From Dysgonamonadaceae bacterium (GTDB lineage: Bacteria > Bacteroidota > Bacteroidia > Bacteroidales > Azobacteroidaceae), in assembly GCA_031284225.1 (NCBI GenBank), contig JAITAH010000141.1, forward strand, positions 1-8,633: 8,633 nucleotides of DNA. The letters run 5' to 3'. Within the stretch, counting starts at the first letter, position 1. Each line of letters begins with the position of its first letter. Made by a program: the position numbers and the translations under genes. Below the pieces are notes generated by a model that did not search any database, had not been told where the DNA came from, and was given only the letters and a program-made list of their open reading frames with translations. Below, piece by piece: positions 1-7,821 of the stretch.

Positions 1-3000
1 TCACGAGCGAATCTCCGCTCCCTCCGCTCAGATTTAACCGGTCTTGAGAAAACCAAACCGCCATTTCCGGCCGTTTTATGCTCGCCGGAAGAGCGGTTGC
101 CAGGTCGGTATTCATCACATAAAATTCAGCGATACGCCAAGAACTGGTACTGGTACCGGTCTGTTCCACGCGAATGAAACGCTCCGTGCGTTTGTTGAAA
201 GTCGCTTGGGTGAAATTGTTTCCGGCGGCCACTTGCGTCCAGTTTTGGCCGTCGGTAGAAACCGATACTTTGACCGAAACGGGCTGATACGCAGTGGAAC
301 CGGGATCCAGATAAACACCTGTGAACGTTTGATTTTCAATCATATCTACCATAAACCACTGTCCGGGTTTCTGGCGGTCGCTCAAGGTTGACCAGCGAGT
401 AGAAGTTTCGCCGTCAAGACCGTTTTGCGCATCGCCATTGGAAGTGGAAGCCGTGGCAATCCAGCCCGTTCGCGGAAGGAAAGCGCCGGCGCCGGGAGAA
501 ACGGAAGCGGAAAAACCAAGATTATTCAGCCATAATCCGCAATTCTCCGGATTCACATTGCCTTGATTCACCAACGACGACTGGATGAAAAACTGCGGAG
601 CGGAGCCGGCAGTCAATAACGAACTGATGTTGTTGATATTCGATCCGATAACCTGAAACGTTCCGGCCGAACTGACAGACCCAAAGTTTCTTTGTCCCGA
701 ATTTTCATAATTCCCGGCTTGCAATTCGAGGATTCCACTTTGGATATCATTGGAAATGTTTTGCGGTTGTCCCCAGAAATCGGCGCCGAAAAAGGTAACT
801 TTTCCGGCAAAGGCCGGATCGGTTTGGATGTAGCGATTATTCTGCTTGTATTCGTCTTTCACTTCTCCGGGACTTCCGGGAGCGGTTGTTACGATCTGCG
901 TATTGATAAAGGAAAAGCCTTTTTCCCCTACTCCACGGAGATAAAAAGAATTCATTCCTTGGTCGATTCCTTGTCCGAGACAAATTCCGTTGGCGCCGGC
1001 GCCCAAGGTAAAGCCGCGGTTGGAACCGAAATCGAAATTGTTGTACAATACTTGGTCTTCGCAATCTTCCAAAATCAGGAAATACAGATTGTTCCAGCAA
1101 TACGCATAAGCCAAGTCGTGTTCTTTCTTGTACTTCGCTTGGTCGGGCTGCGAGTTATCCGGCGAATTCGGCCAAGCGCCGTATTTGGTTTCGCCACCCG
1201 AACCGTAAGCAATCTGATTGAATTGGGCATTGTAAATATGTCCGCCTTTGGAACCTCCGCCCACGCGAATACCGGTTTTGAACACATGACCGGACAGATA
1301 ATCCACAAAGTGGTTGTCGCATTTATTGGTAAACAGGTCAACGCCGTGGTAGCTGGTGCGCAAAGCGACATTAACAATATACACATCCCTGTTCCCACGA
1401 ATGGTATAAGGATAGTGATACACCTCTCCGCCGTTGCGTTCCGGTTCCGTCAGTAATTGGACGATTTGTTCGGGATAATTCATCACCAATCCCCGAAGGC
1501 CGCTGCCCGGTTCCATATTAATGAAAGGCGTTCCGTTTTCATCCTCTTTTCCGGCGTAGATTTCCATTGCGCTGCCCGGGCCGGTCGGCAAACTCGGAAC
1601 ATCCACCGAGCCTTTCAATTCCACGCCGGACGGAATGGTAATCGGTTGACGGAAATTGTAATGTCCGGGAGGCAGGAAAACGACGCCGCCGCCATCCGTT
1701 CCGGCCTGATCTAATAATGCCTGCAAGGCGCCGGAATTATCGTTGGCCGCCACCGTTACTCCGGTAGAAGCATCGGCAACATAAAAAGCGTTTCCGCTGG
1801 GTTTCTGGACAAAATCATATTGATTTTTATAAGGAAACTTCGGCAATTCCGTCATGGCTATCGGCGTGTGGTCGATCGTACATTGGTACATCGACACATT
1901 CTTTATCCGGGCTTCTTGTTGAAACCGATTTCCCGTAATGATTGCCCTTGCATTGGCGCCCAAAATAATCTGGTTGGGAGCGTTGTTGAAATCGCAATTC
2001 ACTACGGAAAGCAATCCGCCGCGAACATCGACAGGTCCTTGATGAATGGTATTCTGATTGAGCAGGAGTTTGGTCGTATTCGTAGCAGGAGCATATACCG
2101 AAGCCGTTTTCGTATCAAATTCGCAACCTTGAATTTGAATGACGCCGCCGGGCGCTTTATCTAAATAAAAACCGTAATCGCAATCGGTAAATTTGTAGTC
2201 GTAAAACATCATGCCGGCGCCCGCTACGGCGACAGCATAAACGCCATATTTACAATCGGTAAACTCCATGCCGTAGTTATGTCCGTTGGGCGCTGTATGA
2301 TTACCGTTCGCGTCCGCATTATACGACAAATCCAAGCGATAACCGATGTTGTAGCCTTCGGCTTTGACTTTACCAATAAACGACCAATCGTTGCGACGCA
2401 TCACCACTGCTGTTCCATTGTCGTAAATATATTGTTTGTGCGGCCCATCGACCGAAGGCGAACCCGGCAGACCGGAACCCGCCCAATAATCGGCGGAAAA
2501 ATCCACATTATCAATACGCCCTACTTCGGCAATGTTATCAATTTCGATGCCTCGCCTCAACGGTGTACCGTAAATACCGTAGCAGTTGGGAGCGCCGCCC
2601 CCGCTCCGGCGGGAGAAAATAACGCCATCGAACGCATTGACCAACGTAATATTGGAAACCAACGTATAATCGTTTCCCCAATAGCCTGACTGTCCCAACA
2701 AAATAGCGGGCGGATAAGGCACGATATTCTGAGCGTCCTGTTCCGGATACCAAATATTCAAGTCCCTCACAGCTGAAGAAGGTTGCAGGGTAATCATGGA
2801 TTGCACTTCATAAGCCGTTCCGGGAGTTCCGAGTGGAAGCTTTGTGCAGTCATTCCCTTTGGCGCTGGGATTATTTGAAACAATAATGGTTCCCCGAACG
2901 GGTTGCCCTTTCACCGGTTTTTCCCATTCTCCGCGAATGGTTACGCCTTTAGGAATGACCAACATTCCTTTAATTAAATATTTGCCTTCGGGAAGAAAAA

Positions 3001-3277
3001 GCGTACCGCCATTCGGTGTTCCATCTTCCTTCGTTCCTTTGTTGATCGAGCGGGAACCCAGAAAATCCAACAACCGTTGAAACAAAGCAGTCTGATCCGC
3101 GTTTCCTGTCGGGTCGGCGCCATAGTCCATCACATTTATGCCGGCAACAAAAGCATCGGCAGATTCATACCGGGGCGTTATACGCTCCCATTTATAATGG
3201 ATTTCCTGCGCGTACAGGCTTGTAGATAAACATAAAAGCCCGATTCCCAGCGTTTTTTTAAAAGATAACTGTACCAT
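1..3277 (-). CDS. Secreted tandem beta-helix (pectate-lyase-superfamily) protein with discoidin domain, partial (3' end beyond window)
   Basis: I read this frame codon by codon from ATG at 3277 to the left edge: 1092 codons without a stop, so the C-terminus is missing. Residues 1-24 are a signal peptide with likely cleavage after YAQ; C16 has no good lipobox. Residues 47-115 look like the start of a Pectate_lyase_3 beta-helix (NVMDYGADPTG, then GGTLFLPEGKY at 90-100 and IPKGVTIRG). A second copy begins near 496 (GGGVVFLPPGHY at 529-540, then IPSGVELKG). Between and after them are beta-helix-like rungs rich in N, G and D. Residues about 935-1055 resemble an F5/8 type C (discoidin/CBM32-like) domain: GWIATAS, LDGETSTRWS, WFMVDM, VSTDGQNW, RFIRVEQ, WRIAEFYV. 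A Gly/Ser-containing segment follows. By family it should act on, or bind, extracellular polysaccharide; the substrate and the catalytic residues are not identifiable. It lies 12 bases after the GH92 gene, suggesting co-transcription. It could also be a non-catalytic binding protein. Confidence 0.9.
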   Translation of the reverse strand, partial: MVQLSFKKTLGIGLLCLSTSLYAQEIHYKWERITPRYESADAFVAGINVMDYGADPTGNADQTALFQRLLDFLGSRSINKGTKEDGTPNGGTLFLPEGKYLIKGMLVIPKGVTIRGEWEKPVKGQPVRGTIIVSNNPSAKGNDCTKLPLGTPGTAYEVQSMITLQPSSAVRDLNIWYPEQDAQNIVPYPPAILLGQSGYWGNDYTLVSNITLVNAFDGVIFSRRSGGGAPNCYGIYGTPLRRGIEIDNIAEVGRIDNVDFSADYWAGSGLPGSPSVDGPHKQYIYDNGTAVVMRRNDWSFIGKVKAEGYNIGYRLDLSYNADANGNHTAPNGHNYGMEFTDCKYGVYAVAVAGAGMMFYDYKFTDCDYGFYLDKAPGGVIQIQGCEFDTKTASVYAPATNTTKLLLNQNTIHQGPVDVRGGLLSVVNCDFNNAPNQIILGANARAIITGNRFQQEARIKNVSMYQCTIDHTPIAMTELPKFPYKNQYDFVQKPSGNAFYVADASTGVTVAANDNSGALQALLDQAGTDGGGVVFLPPGHYNFRQPITIPSGVELKGSVDVPSLPTGPGSAMEIYAGKEDENGTPFINMEPGSGLRGLVMNYPEQIVQLLTEPERNGGEVYHYPYTIRGNRDVYIVNVALRTSYHGVDLFTNKCDNHFVDYLSGHVFKTGIRVGGGSKGGHIYNAQFNQIAYGSGGETKYGAWPNSPDNSQPDQAKYKKEHDLAYAYCWNNLYFLILEDCEDQVLYNNFDFGSNRGFTLGAGANGICLGQGIDQGMNSFYLRGVGEKGFSFINTQIVTTAPGSPGEVKDEYKQNNRYIQTDPAFAGKVTFFGADFWGQPQNISNDIQSGILELQAGNYENSGQRNFGSVSSAGTFQVIGSNINNISSLLTAGSAPQFFIQSSLVNQGNVNPENCGLWLNNLGFSASVSPGAGAFLPRTGWIATASTSNGDAQNGLDGETSTRWSTLSDRQKPGQWFMVDMIENQTFTGVYLDPGSTAYQPVSVKVSVSTDGQNWTQVAAGNNFTQATFNKRTERFIRVEQTGTSTSSWRIAEFYVMNTDLATALPASIKRPEMAVWFSQDRLNLSGGSGDSLV

Positions 3278-3289
3278 AATGGATTATTA

Positions 3290-5527
3290 TTATAATTTTT
3301 TACTCTCTTTTTGCGGTTGATCCGTCATCGTGATTTCCAACAAACCGCCTTCCATCAACTCTTGATGAGAAAAGAACAGAACATCTAATTCTTTTCCATT
3401 CAACCGAGCCGATTGAATGTATTTGTTGGCAGCGCTGTTATTCGTTGTCCGGATCAGAAATGTTTTTCCGTTCTGCAAATGAATTTTTACCTTCTCGAAC
3501 AAAGGACGTCCGATGGAATAATAGGGAATACCGGGACAATAAGAATAAAATCCCATACTGTTCAAAAGATACCAAGCCGACATTTCGCCGCAATCTTCAT
3601 TCCCCGATAAACCGTTGGGAGCGTCAAAATAAAGCGTTTGCAACACTTTATCCACTAATTCCTGCGTTTTATACGCCTGTCCGACCACATTGTAAATATG
3701 AATGGTTTGATGGCTGGGTTCATTTCCATGCGCATATTGGCCAATCAGACCGGCAATATCGGCCGAAGCGTGTTCTCCGGTTATTTCGGAAGAGGTGGTA
3801 AAGAGCGAATCCAATTTTTCAATCAAGCGTTGCCGGCCGCCCATTAATTCGGACAACCCTTCTATGTCGTGCGGAACAAACCATGTCCATTGCCATGCAT
3901 TTCCTTCGCAGTAATCGTCATTGTTATGATCGGAGTAACGGGCGTCGAAAGGCGTCCGCCACGATCCGTCCGACAGCTTACCTCGCATAAAGCCGGTCGA
4001 TGCATCGTAATAGTGTTTGTAATTCCGGCTCAATTCCATATACTTGGCGCAATCTTCATCCTTTCCCAAAGCTTTGGCGAATTGAGCGATCAACCAATCA
4101 TCGTAAGCGTATTCTAAGCCCCGGGCAACCGATTGTTTTTCCACATCGGCCGGAATATATCCGATGGTATTTTTGTAATATTTACCTACCGGCATCAAAT
4201 GCTTATGCAAAATCGCCCGTTGGATGGTGGGCGACACATTCGCCGTATCATACGACGAGGCTTTTTGGCAAGCCAGATAAGCTTTCGTTACATCGAAATC
4301 CTGTTGCCCTTTCATATAGGCATCGACTATCACCGGAACGGCATGATAGCCGATCATACAACCGGTGTAATTGGAAATTAATTCCCACATCGGCAACAAA
4401 CCGCCTTCGTCGGATTTGCGGATAAGCGAACGAATCATCGCCTGATTTTCCGCCGGGGAAAGAATGGTATTTAAGGGGTGCAACGCTCGGAATGTGTCCC
4501 ACAACGAGAAAACCGAATAATTCTGATAGTCTTTATCCTGTGCAATCCGGTTATCCATGGTGCGAAACCGGCCATCGACGTCCGAACTGACGATCGGTTC
4601 CAAAGCCGTATGATAAAGCGCCGTATAGAAGATTTTGCGGTTTTTCACGTCCGGAGTTGTAATTTCCACTTTAGCCAATTCCCGGTTCCAGACATCCCGG
4701 GCATTACTGCGAATTTTATCAAAATTCCAATCGATTATTTCCGTGTCGAGATTATTTTTCGCACCCGGACAATCGACAAACGAAATACCCACTTTGGCCA
4801 GGATCTGCTTGCCTTCTGCGGTCGATGGGAATTTCAAAAACGCCTGAGCATTTGCTTCCGAACAGGTAAACGGCTCTGAAAAACGGGCATAAAAAAAGAC
4901 GTACCGGTCCGGCGCCCATCCGCTGAGATGTTTCATTCCCTGAATCTCGTATTCATTGACAACGGTAAATTCATAGTCCAGCAATTTGCGGTCATGAATC
5001 GTCCGCGTCAGATCGATATATATCCCCGGATTCCCGGATTTCGGGAAGGTATAGCGGTGAAATCCGGCATGTGTGGTAGCCGTTAGTTCTGCAGTGATCG
5101 CATAATTGTCGAGAAACACCCGATAATAACCCGGAGCGGCTTTCTCTTTTTCATGGGAAAAAGAAGATCCGTACCGCCGTTCTTTATCTTCGCCATTCGG
5201 CAGCACGAATGAAGGCTCTTCGCCGGTATAAGGTAAAAAAACCACATCCCCTAAATCGCCGATACCGGTTCCACTCAAATGCGTATGGCTAAATCCCAAT
5301 AAGGTTTGATCGTCATAATGATAACCGGAGCAAGCATCCCAGCCATTGGTACGCGTGTCGGGACTCAGTTGAACCAGACCGTGAGGAACGACGGCGCCGG
5401 GATACGTGTGTCCATGTCCGCCCGTCCCTATCAACGGATCAACTTGTTGCGCATAATCCTTTTCTTTTTCAGGACAGGCGCACAGACACACGAGTAAAAC
5501 AAATAGAAATACACTTTTTATTTTCAT
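3290..5527 (-). CDS. GH92 family alpha-mannosidase, lipoprotein
   Basis: A 745-residue protein of glycoside hydrolase family 92, calcium-dependent inverting exo-alpha-mannosidases that trim alpha-linked mannose from N-glycans or mannans. Motifs in order, numbered from the ATG at 5527: DPLIGTGGHGHTYPGAVVPHG near 30-50, GFSHTHLSGTG near 78-88, FSLWDTFRALHPL near 340-352, GGLLPMWEL and NYTGCMIGYHA near 375-396, EGNAWQWTWFVPHD near 541-554, GNEPSHQ near 601-607 and GNEDCGEMSAWY near 642-653. The acidic residues in the last motifs are the likely active-site region. The N-terminus is a type II signal peptide with LCAC lipobox (Cys18), followed by the charged stretch PEKEKD, so it is a lipoprotein, possibly on the cell surface. 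An upstream in-frame TTG at 5536 would add three residues, but the ATG at 5527 gives the cleaner signal peptide. It ends with three consecutive TAA codons. It is probably the first gene of a two-gene operon with the beta-helix protein. Length is normal for the family. Confidence 0.95.
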   Translation of the reverse strand: MKIKSVFLFVLLVCLCACPEKEKDYAQQVDPLIGTGGHGHTYPGAVVPHGLVQLSPDTRTNGWDACSGYHYDDQTLLGFSHTHLSGTGIGDLGDVVFLPYTGEEPSFVLPNGEDKERRYGSSFSHEKEKAAPGYYRVFLDNYAITAELTATTHAGFHRYTFPKSGNPGIYIDLTRTIHDRKLLDYEFTVVNEYEIQGMKHLSGWAPDRYVFFYARFSEPFTCSEANAQAFLKFPSTAEGKQILAKVGISFVDCPGAKNNLDTEIIDWNFDKIRSNARDVWNRELAKVEITTPDVKNRKIFYTALYHTALEPIVSSDVDGRFRTMDNRIAQDKDYQNYSVFSLWDTFRALHPLNTILSPAENQAMIRSLIRKSDEGGLLPMWELISNYTGCMIGYHAVPVIVDAYMKGQQDFDVTKAYLACQKASSYDTANVSPTIQRAILHKHLMPVGKYYKNTIGYIPADVEKQSVARGLEYAYDDWLIAQFAKALGKDEDCAKYMELSRNYKHYYDASTGFMRGKLSDGSWRTPFDARYSDHNNDDYCEGNAWQWTWFVPHDIEGLSELMGGRQRLIEKLDSLFTTSSEITGEHASADIAGLIGQYAHGNEPSHQTIHIYNVVGQAYKTQELVDKVLQTLYFDAPNGLSGNEDCGEMSAWYLLNSMGFYSYCPGIPYYSIGRPLFEKVKIHLQNGKTFLIRTTNNSAANKYIQSARLNGKELDVLFFSHQELMEGGLLEITMTDQPQKESKKL

Positions 5528-5550
5528 GGCATTCAATTTAATTTGAATCC

Positions 5551-5558
5551 CAAAAGTA
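5551..5558 (-). promoter_or_regulatory. Candidate -7 element of the GH92 promoter
   Basis: On the minus strand the sequence reads TACTTTTG, an exact fit to the Bacteroidetes -7 consensus TAnnTTTG, ending 24 bases before the GH92 ATG. The region 19-21 bases upstream has no TTG, so the -33 half looks weak. That would fit a promoter needing an activator, but this is inference. The predicted leader is under 20 bases. Confidence 0.5.
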
Positions 5559-5564
5559 AAAAGC

Positions 5565-5620
5565 GAGACTTAAAATTTAATTAATTTCCAATTAATAGAG
5601 ACTTAATCCGCAATTAATTT
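5565..5620. repeat. Two-copy spaced direct repeat, candidate operator for the GH92 operon
   Basis: The bipartite unit gagacttaa-N5-aattaattt occurs perfectly twice, at 5565-5587 and 5598-5620. The N5 spacers differ (aattt versus tccgc). Start-to-start distance is 33 bp, about three helical turns, which would place both copies on one DNA face. The proximal copy lies just upstream of the candidate -7 element and covers the expected -33 position. Direct repeats of this kind suit tandem binding of a regulator, such as the AraC-type hybrid two-component regulators common at Bacteroidetes polysaccharide loci; no such regulator is in the window. The aattaat half is low complexity here, so gagacttaa carries most of the weight. 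Confidence 0.5.
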
Positions 5621-5627
5621 TCATTTT

Positions 5628-6536
5628 TCAATGCATTTGCATCCGCTTGTTCAGTTTTTCGGTAAATTCGTAATTTTTTAAGCCCCAGCCGGGCATCAAT
5701 AATAAATCCTTCGGCGATTGCGATACGAACCGGTCGATGAAAAAATCCGGATTCAAGCGTTGCAGAAAGGCGATGCAGAGGTCGATGTACTCTTCTACGC
5801 TGTAAAGGTGGAATTGTTCGGGATGTTCGAGGTATTGTTGCGCCATTTTTGTATTTCTGATTAACTGTAACTGATGCAGTTTAACGGTTGTGAGCGGCAA
5901 CTGCGAAATTTTTTCGGCATGAGAAAGTATCATTTCCCGCGATTCGCCGGGCAGGCCTAAAATGATGTGAGCGCCGCACCGAACGCCCCGCCGATGCGTG
6001 CGGTTGATGGTTTCCACCGCTTCTTCATACGTATGCCCCCGGTTAATGCGCTGCAATGTTTCATTGCTGGTCGATTCGATACCGTATTCGATGAGAAGAA
6101 AATAGCGCTTTGCCAAGTTTGCCAGTTCGCCGAGTAATTCGTCCGGCAGGCAGTCGGGACGGGTGCCGATGATAAGTCCAACTACCTGAGGATGATTCAA
6201 TGCTTCGTCGTATTTTTTCAGTAGTTTTTCAGCCGAATCGTAAGTATTGGTGTACGACTGGAAATAGGCAATGTACTTCATCTGCGGATACTTGCGCGAA
6301 AAGAACCGGATCCCTTCTTCCATTTGCCGGGCAACCGATTTACCGCGGACGGCATACTGCGGACTGAATGTTTGGTTATTACAATACGTACAACCGCCCC
6401 AGCCTTTGGCTCCATCGCGATTGGGACAGGTAAAACCTGCATTAATCGCAATTTTCTGTACTTTGAAGGGAAACTGCGTTTGCAGGAAATCGCCGAAATC
6501 TTTATATGGTTTAGTATTCAAACCGGCCGTATTCAC
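5628..6536 (-). CDS. yhcC: YhcC-family radical SAM protein (TIGR01212-like)
   Basis: A 302-residue cytoplasmic protein, close in length to E. coli YhcC. The iron-sulfur cluster ligands sit in CPNRDGAKGWGGCTYC as Cys37, Cys49 and Cys52, the family's unusual spacing in place of plain CxxxCxxC. Other family motifs are FQSYTNTY (92-99), GTRPDCLPDELL (124-135), EYGIEST (150-156), INRGHTYEEA (164-173), HIILGLPGE (190-198) and HQLQLIRNT (221-229). The family binds a [4Fe-4S] cluster and S-adenosylmethionine; its substrate is, to my knowledge, not settled. The start is GTG at 6536, overlapping the end of purM by 26 bases in another frame. That start leaves the expected length ahead of the conserved VQKIAINAGFTCPN segment. 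Translation is probably coupled to purM. The stop is TGA at 5628-5630. Confidence 0.92.
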   Translation of the reverse strand: MNTAGLNTKPYKDFGDFLQTQFPFKVQKIAINAGFTCPNRDGAKGWGGCTYCNNQTFSPQYAVRGKSVARQMEEGIRFFSRKYPQMKYIAYFQSYTNTYDSAEKLLKKYDEALNHPQVVGLIIGTRPDCLPDELLGELANLAKRYFLLIEYGIESTSNETLQRINRGHTYEEAVETINRTHRRGVRCGAHIILGLPGESREMILSHAEKISQLPLTTVKLHQLQLIRNTKMAQQYLEHPEQFHLYSVEEYIDLCIAFLQRLNPDFFIDRFVSQSPKDLLLMPGWGLKNYEFTEKLNKRMQMH

Positions 6537-7674
6537 TTTCGATGATCAAGTCTTTTTTGTCGGACGGTTCGACGTGTCCTACGATTTGCGCATCAATTCC
6601 GAAAGATTGAGAAACCTCGATAACCGTTTTCGCACAGGTTTCCGGCAAATAAATCTCCATCCGGTGCCCCATGTTGAACACTCGGTACATCTCCTGCCAA
6701 TCGGTTCCGGACTGTTCCCGAATCAGGCGGAAGAGCGGCGGAAGGGGAAACAATTGGTCTTTCACTATCCGCAGGTTATCCACAAAATGCAATATCTTGG
6801 TTTGTGCGCCGCCCGAAACGTGCACCATGCCGTGGATTTGCGATCGCAACAGATCTACCGTTTTTTTGATGACCGGCGCATAGGTACGGGTAGGCGAAAG
6901 GACTAACTTGCCGGCGTCCAGCCCTTCCGCAACGAGGTCGGTCAGTTGCATTTGTCCCGAATAGGTCAATTCGGCAGGCAGATTCGGATCGTAGCTTTCG
7001 GGATATTTCGCCGCCAGATAGGAAGCAAATACATCGTGTCGGGCGGAAGTCAAGCCGTTACTGCCCATCCCCCCGTTGTACGCTTTTTCGTATGAAGCCT
7101 GCCCGTAGGAACTCAGGCCGACGATGACGTCGCCGGCGGCAATCCGGGCATTGTCGATCACGTCCGAACGTTTCATCCGGCAGGTTACGGTGCTGTCCAC
7201 GATAATGGTGCGCACCAAATCGCCCACATCGGCCGTTTCGCCGCCGGTGGGATAAATATGTACGCCCAAGCGACTTAACTCTTCGCACAATTCGTTGGTT
7301 CCCTGGATGATGGCGGAAATTACTTCGCCCGGAATCAGGCGTTTGTTGCGGCCAATGGTCGATGACAGCAAGATATTGTCCGTAGCGCCAACGCAAAGCA
7401 AATCGTCCACATTCATAATCAGCGCATCCTGGGCGACGCCTTTCCAGACCGACAAATCGCCGGTTTCGCGCCAATAAATATAGGCCAAAGACGATTTGGT
7501 TCCCGCCCCGTCGGCATGCATGATATTACAATATGCCGGGTCGCCGCCCAACACATCGGGAACAATTTTGCAAAAAGCTTTCGGAAATATTCCCTTATCC
7601 GTGTTTTTGATGGCGTTGTGGACGTCTTCTTTCGAGGCCGAAACCCCCCGCTGCATGTATCGTTGACTGTTCAT
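6511..7674 (-). CDS. purM: Phosphoribosylformylglycinamidine cyclo-ligase (AIR synthase)
   Basis: A 387-residue cytoplasmic enzyme of de novo purine synthesis. It converts formylglycinamidine ribonucleotide plus ATP to aminoimidazole ribonucleotide. Diagnostic motifs are HADGAGTKSSLA (53-64), the acidic NVDDLLCVGA (88-97), TGGETADVGD (143-152), GLTSARHD (208-214 region), MVHVSGGAQTK (283-293) and VFNMGHRMEIY (332-342). It is longer than E. coli PurM (about 345 residues) and resembles the Bacteroides type from its start, MNSQRYMQRGVSASKEDVHNA. I chose ATG at 7674: a possible TTG start at 7719 would add 15 unconserved residues and lies inside the candidate -7 promoter element. It is the first gene of a probable two-gene unit with the radical SAM gene, whose GTG start lies inside its 3' end. 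It appears complete. Confidence 0.97.
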   Translation of the reverse strand: MNSQRYMQRGVSASKEDVHNAIKNTDKGIFPKAFCKIVPDVLGGDPAYCNIMHADGAGTKSSLAYIYWRETGDLSVWKGVAQDALIMNVDDLLCVGATDNILLSSTIGRNKRLIPGEVISAIIQGTNELCEELSRLGVHIYPTGGETADVGDLVRTIIVDSTVTCRMKRSDVIDNARIAAGDVIVGLSSYGQASYEKAYNGGMGSNGLTSARHDVFASYLAAKYPESYDPNLPAELTYSGQMQLTDLVAEGLDAGKLVLSPTRTYAPVIKKTVDLLRSQIHGMVHVSGGAQTKILHFVDNLRIVKDQLFPLPPLFRLIREQSGTDWQEMYRVFNMGHRMEIYLPETCAKTVIEVSQSFGIDAQIVGHVEPSDKKDLIIESEYGRFEY

Positions 7675-7716
7675 GATGGATGGATATATGTATTTTTTGT
7701 TTGAATCTTCGGAGAA

Positions 7717-7747
7717 CAAAAGTAAGCATCCATTTTCAATTTACCAA
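7717..7747 (-). promoter_or_regulatory. Candidate purM promoter (Bacteroidetes -33/-7)
   Basis: On the minus strand a TTG (7747-7745) is followed after 20 bases by TACTTTTG (7724-7717), matching the Bacteroidetes pattern of a -33 TTG and a -7 TAnnTTTG at near-standard spacing. The transcript would begin near 7710 and have a leader of about 35 bases. No Shine-Dalgarno sequence precedes the ATG at 7674; the leader ends in a short CATCCATC repeat. Confidence 0.6.
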
Positions 7748-7821
7748 TAAAACGACGCGCAATTAAAATAAACACTTCGATAATTAAATATTTGATTTTG
7801 AGCTTATACAGATGTTCCAAT

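Larger units (their letters stand above)
5528..5627. other. Intergenic spacer between yhcC-like gene and GH92 gene
   Basis: A 100-base AT-rich spacer. It holds the candidate GH92 promoter and a spaced direct repeat, listed separately, plus three copies of aattaat (5579-5585, 5590-5596, 5612-5618). I see no strong GC-rich hairpin followed by a T-run, so no clear terminator for the upstream gene. Confidence 0.7.

Noticed and set aside
692..1456. A 254-codon plus-strand open frame, with others at 44-391, 1457-1714, 1820-2164 and 2279-2689
   Set aside because: They lie antisense to the 1092-codon minus-strand gene in the matching codon register, where lack of stops is a by-product of its codon use. 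Their translations show no recognisable domain or coherent signal.
3413..4879. Plus-strand open frames opposite the GH92 gene
   Set aside because: The GH92 family motifs cover the minus strand along its whole length; these are antisense shadows with low-quality translations.
6271..6906. A 211-codon plus-strand open frame across the yhcC-purM junction
   Set aside because: It is antisense to two well-recognised genes and has no family features.
7675..7719. A 15-residue N-terminal extension of PurM from TTG at 7719
   Set aside because: It overlaps the candidate -7 element and is not part of the conserved family start; the ATG at 7674 gives the standard MNSQRYMQRG beginning.
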